From Solanum dulcamara (Eukaryota; Streptophyta; Magnoliopsida; Solanales; Solanaceae), in contig NC_077243.1 in assembly GCF_947179165.1 (NCBI RefSeq), positions 51,071,001 through 51,135,000 on the forward strand: a stretch of DNA of 64,000 bases, in the 5' to 3' direction. Position numbers and translations under genes: made by a program. The notes beneath the pieces were generated by a model that searched no databases, was not told the DNA's origin, and saw only the letters and a program-made list of their open reading frames with translations. Shown here piece by piece: positions 60,217 through 64,000 of this stretch; the stretch's first letter is position 1; each line of letters starts with the position of its first letter.

Positions 60217-60233
60217 TGGCGCTATTGCCGGGG
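60217..60233 (+). other. Athila-type primer-binding site
   Basis: TGGCGCTATTGCCGGGG, close to the TGGCGCC-TTGCCGGGG site usual in Athila/Tat elements, attributed in the literature to tRNA-Asp. The attribution is from memory. Confidence 0.8.
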
Positions 60234-60349
60234 AAATTTTTAAAATTTGGCGATAGTTTTCTTTTTGAAGTTTCTTTATCATTTGTGTTAGTGTTAACAA
60301 CTTGATCTTAGCTGTTATTTCTTGTAGAAGAATTCAGAAAAGCACACTA

Positions 60350-61730
60350 GACAAAAGTGAGAACATTGTAGAGCCGCTAGCTGAGCCTAAAAGATTTTTG
60401 CATCAGCAAAGAAGGAGAGCACCTGCTATATATCCCATACCTTAGGTAAATGTGGGTGATACTAGTGAAGTGCCTGTAGAGGTCCCTATTGAAATGGCAT
60501 CAAGGACAGTACGTGATGTGGAAGTCCCACTCACAGCGAATGTCACCTCCAGCATTTAGAAACTGCCAGTTGGAGGAAGCTTTGAGGTGAAACAGAACAT
60601 GGTGCAGTTGTTGAACTCTAATGGGCAGTTTAACGATTTTTCTCATGAAGATACCCAGGTCCATATCCAAAACTTCTTGGGATTTTTGACACTAATACAC
60701 CTAATGGAGTATGTTTTGACTGTGTGAGCTTAACATTGTTTTCCTTTTATTTGTTAAGGGGAGATAATGAGGTTGAAGTCGGAACATCCAAACTCAATCA
60801 CTTCATGGAATGATTTAGCTCGCAAGTTTCTTATCAGGTTCTTTTCTTCGGGGAAGACAGCTAAGTTGAGGACTGAAATTTTACGCTTTAAACAAAATCT
60901 AGAGAAAAATTGTACCAATCTTGGGACAGGTTTAAATCTTTACTCAATAGTTGTCCTCACCATCATCAAGCTAATAAGGTGTTGGTCCAAACCTTCATAT
61001 AAGGGTTGGAACACAACACCAAAATTCTTCTTGACTCCGTAGCAAGTGGACAGGCACTAGAGAAAACATATGATGAGCTCTATGCATTGCTTAATCATAT
61101 ATCCCAAGAAAATCCTGAGTGGAACGGAGGAAACTCTAGACCTGCGATTCATAAACAAGCAGGTATGTTGGAAGTTGATGTGGTGAGAACATTTATGGCA
61201 CAGATGGTTGCGATGCAAAATATAATGAAAACGTATTTCAACACTTTAGCAAAAAAACAGAAGCAAGCTATGGTAAATATGCTTCAGTAGCAACACATTT
61301 GGTATGAGGTGTGTGGCAATAGTGAACATGTGGCAGAATACTGTGGAGCTAATCCTTAGTTGGTGAATTTCATGGGTAATGCACCTAAGGGTAGAGGCAA
61401 TCAAAACTATAGAAATACTTACAACCCAAATTAGAAAAACCATCCAAACTTCTCATGGGGTGGAAATTAGCAAAACTAACATCTAGGGAAGACACAATTT
61501 AGACCACAAGAAATTGGGAAATACTACAACAATCAAGGTCACGGTCCATATAGACCACAAGGAGAAGGCCAGCACTATAATCTGCAAGACTATAGTAGCC
61601 AATAAACAAGTAGTGCAAGAAACATGAATGTAGAAGACATGCTTAAAAAACTTATGAATGATCAAGGTATTTGGAATTTTCGTCATAGGAAGCATCTAAG
61701 AAATGATAGGAAATAAGACACCATGTATAT
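60350..61730 (+). pseudogene. Athila-like gag, broken
   Basis: Plus strand. The frame passes FEVKQNMVQLLNSNGQFNDF near 60580-60640 and HIQNFLGF, then after stops an open piece at 60767-61042 begins MRLKSEHPNSITSWNDLARK and continues FLIRFFSSGKTAKLRTEI, the retrotransposon gag domain. A frame change leads into 61006-61290: MEHNTKILLDSVASGQALEK, TYDELYALLNHIS. Near 61300-61350 is a Cys/His-like VCGNSEHVAEYCGANP, then a Gly/Asn-rich basic tail (RGNQNYRNTYNPN, HPNFSWGGN). At least five stops or frame changes. Inactive. Confidence 0.85.
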
Positions 61731-63616
61731 ATCCTTAGTTCAAAGTTGAAGATTGTACGAATTTTTGCCCTTGTGTTCAGATATGACTATACAATGCAGA
61801 TTGGTTCGACACAGGCTTATGAGGGATGTAACAATGACTTTTCTAAAGGTTTGGTTTTAGTTTGAATGACAAATAGTGAGGTGTCAAAGATTATGTGTTT
61901 TATGTAGGGTTAGACTCTCAAATTATGGTAGGTGACTTATGGATGCACTACAAGATGGGTAATAGTTATTCATGGTTAGTAAGGATTTTGAATTTGATTG
62001 ATACTACTCTATTGATGGGTTATACGAACTATTGTAATTTGTTACATAGGCACTAGAGGGTAAATAAAGGCTATGTGCTCATACTATATAGAATTATTCA
62101 GGTGACCAAGAATTTCTCTATGTTTAGGTATGGGGTATATGATAGTTTGAATGATAGTTAAAACTTGGTATATAAAAGATTGTGTGGAGTTGATATTGGG
62201 TCTGATTCAATATATTTACCTAGATGGAAAAGTACTATCTATTTTGAAATTAGCGTTATCAACTTTGGTTGTGACCCGTACCTATAATGGAATATTTAAA
62301 TGGAAAGACAGGATGCCATAGTTTGAAATATTTGAAGATGACAACTTGTAGCTAAGAAAACTTTGATACTAATAACGGTTTAATAGTAAGGTAAATGACT
62401 GGTGTGGCTATGATGTATTATTAGTATTAAGAGAGTTCATTTCAGTGGAATATTATGAGGAATATATGGGGTTTGATAAATCGAGTAGTATGTGCAATTG
62501 TAATGGAGAACAGACTGGTTGATTGTGGGTAGCTAAAAATCAAAGAGATGGAGTCACATGAATGAAAATATTTGATATAAGCACTATGGGAGGAGTATCT
62601 TGTGTTATTCGATCTTGATTTCGTACATTCTTATGTAACTACCTATTTTGTTTCGGACATGATTTGGAGTATGATTCTCTGCCTTTGCCCACTCGTATTT
62701 CTACTTCGGTGGATAGATCCCTAGTGGTTGATCGGTGTACCGATCCTGCGATGTCATTTTGGTAGGATAGGATGCTTTTGCAAACTTGGTTATTTCAGTT
62801 ATGATATATTTGGTGTTGTTAGGGATTGTTGAATTATAATAGTGATTTTACATGCACAATTTTTTTTATATAAGAATTTATAGAAGAGCAACCATGAATA
62901 ATTATAGTTGTCCGACAGTCTTAAGATTCATCTCTCATCGGGGTCTCGTTCTGGCTATGTATGGTAAAATATGGGGGGCCAATGTGTCTAATTGTACTGC
63001 TCTTAAGGATTGTTTACAATCACAACTACTGATCTACCATTTTCGATAGTGTTATTAGAAGTTTTGTATACTTGGGTGTATCGCTCTCTAGGAGGGTATT
63101 CGATCATTTCATTCTTTGGGTTAGATAAATCATATTCTCCAGTAATGAGTACCTAATTTCTAAAGATCAGATTTGTATAGCTTAAGCTCGTGGGAAGTTT
63201 TGGTAGTGAGAATGGAATCTTAACAAGATCTGTGATAGTCTATGCATGATGAGTGTGGTGACTGATTCAGGTTCACTTCTGGTTGTAGACAGTATTAGTC
63301 TAGAATTTTCTCATCGTTATGTGATGAAAGATTGTCCTGATAGTTATGATGTGGTTTAGAAGGTTTCGGTTCAGGTATGGTTCATGGGTTAATCTGTGAC
63401 GTCTAAATTATCCCTAATTTATAGATTTTTTCAAAGTTTGATTCGAAAGTTCAGTTCTTAGAAATTGATCTTAATGGAATAGTCTTAATGAGGAGCTCAC
63501 TTGGAGGAATGAACACCGACTCTTGAAGATTATAACTCAGGCATTTGGTAACGTTGGTTATTCTCCCTTCTCCTTCTTCATGTTTGAGGACGAACATGAT
63601 TTTTAGTGGTGGATAA
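61731..63616 (+). other. Decayed gypsy interior, mostly unrecognised
   Basis: About 1.9 kb without long open frames. At 62600-62760 a plus-strand frame shows LFDLDFVHSYVTTYFVSDMI, which resembles a gypsy protease active-site region with the Asp kept and Gly lost. Nothing else is nameable. The end (GTGGTGGATAA before 63617) serves as the polypurine tract of the LTR that follows, so this is the tail of element F, probably internally deleted. Confidence 0.45.
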
Positions 63617-64000
63617 TGTAACGACCTTATTTTGTGACTTTTATTGATTTTCCTATTTAACCCTTAACTTTTATAAATAATTTATGACTTGTGGGAATGA
63701 GTGGCATGATTTTTATATTAATGAAAAAGTTATTTATTGTTAAAAATAATTTTTTTAAAAAAAATAAAAAAAGAAGGAAATAAATAATAATTAAGCCATC
63801 AAATGTGAATATAAAGCAGCGGCGGCATAAACGAGAAAGCAGAAACTGGAAAAAAAATATGGAGGAAGAAAAAAAAAGGGAAAAAAATAAAGGAGAAGAC
63901 AAAAATAGGGATTTTCATTCCAAAGCGTCAAGGTAATTATTCTCATCCTTTCCATTAAATTTTTATATGATTATGAACATCTTTTTAGGGTATATTGGTG
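63617..64000 (+). repeat. LTR of family F, start
   Basis: Start TGTAACGACCTTATTTTGTG, cut by the window end. The part from about 63919 matches the older copy at 20300-20375. An A/T-rich low-complexity stretch lies at 63740-63905. Confidence 0.7.

Larger units (their letters stand above)
58841..61730 (+). mobile_element. Athila-like gypsy element, 5' portion
   Basis: LTR-like sequence from about 58900 to about 60208, primer-binding site 60217-60233 and gag 60350-61730, plus strand. RT, integrase and 3' LTR are not seen to the right. The primer site type and the gag domain separate it from the chromoviruses in the rest of the window. Confidence 0.75.

Overview
This window looks like plant heterochromatin. 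It is AT-rich and shows no intact host gene that I can recognise. Nearly everything I can place is a retrotransposon, mostly Ty3/gypsy chromovirus-type elements nested in one another. The LTR families, the initiator-Met primer sites and a familiar LINE 3' end suggest Solanaceae (tomato, potato or pepper relatives). That assignment is from memory of the families and was not searched.

Layout: (1) 1-1231, decayed LTR remnant of family A with a 41-bp minisatellite. (2) ~1310-2562, 3' half of a LINE, minus strand. (3) 2563-7619, 3' half of a minus-strand gypsy element (E1). (4) 7620-11874, a patchwork of two plus-strand LTR fragments (X1, X2) around a minus-strand integrase fragment, then a family A LTR tail. 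(5) 11875-14270, unrecognised decayed DNA. (6) ~14270-18644, 5' half of a second minus-strand gypsy element (E2). (7) 18645-21597, an RT/RNase H fragment, LTR-like pieces, a TA microsatellite and a CACTA-like terminus. (8) 21747-27666, family A element G. (9) 27667-51698, gypsy element C (plus strand), split by family A element B (28892-48626). B's 3' LTR is itself split by family A element N (36530-47163). (10) 51699-~58840, minus-strand gypsy element D with gag, PR, RT, RH, IN and 3' LTR, inserted in C's 3' LTR. (11) ~58841-61730, Athila-like LTR, primer site and gag. (12) 61731-64000, decayed protease-like region ending at a new LTR.

The nest gives a relative order: C first, then B inside C, then N inside B. 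LTR divergence judged by eye agrees: N's LTR pair differs by a few percent, B's by clearly more. N has a clean 5-bp target duplication (ACTCG).

The most interesting group is family A (G, B, N). These are large elements with LTRs of 3.0-3.5 kb and internal regions lacking gag, protease and RT. N and B carry only a fossil integrase whose catalytic Glu is a Gln. N and G also carry a ~100-nt stretch that aligns with plant 5S rRNA, including its internal promoter boxes. All three hold a second internal polypurine tract, and their LTRs carry palindromic G-boxes, a TATA box and conserved splice-donor-like sites. They look like trans-mobilised, non-autonomous elements that captured 5S sequence.
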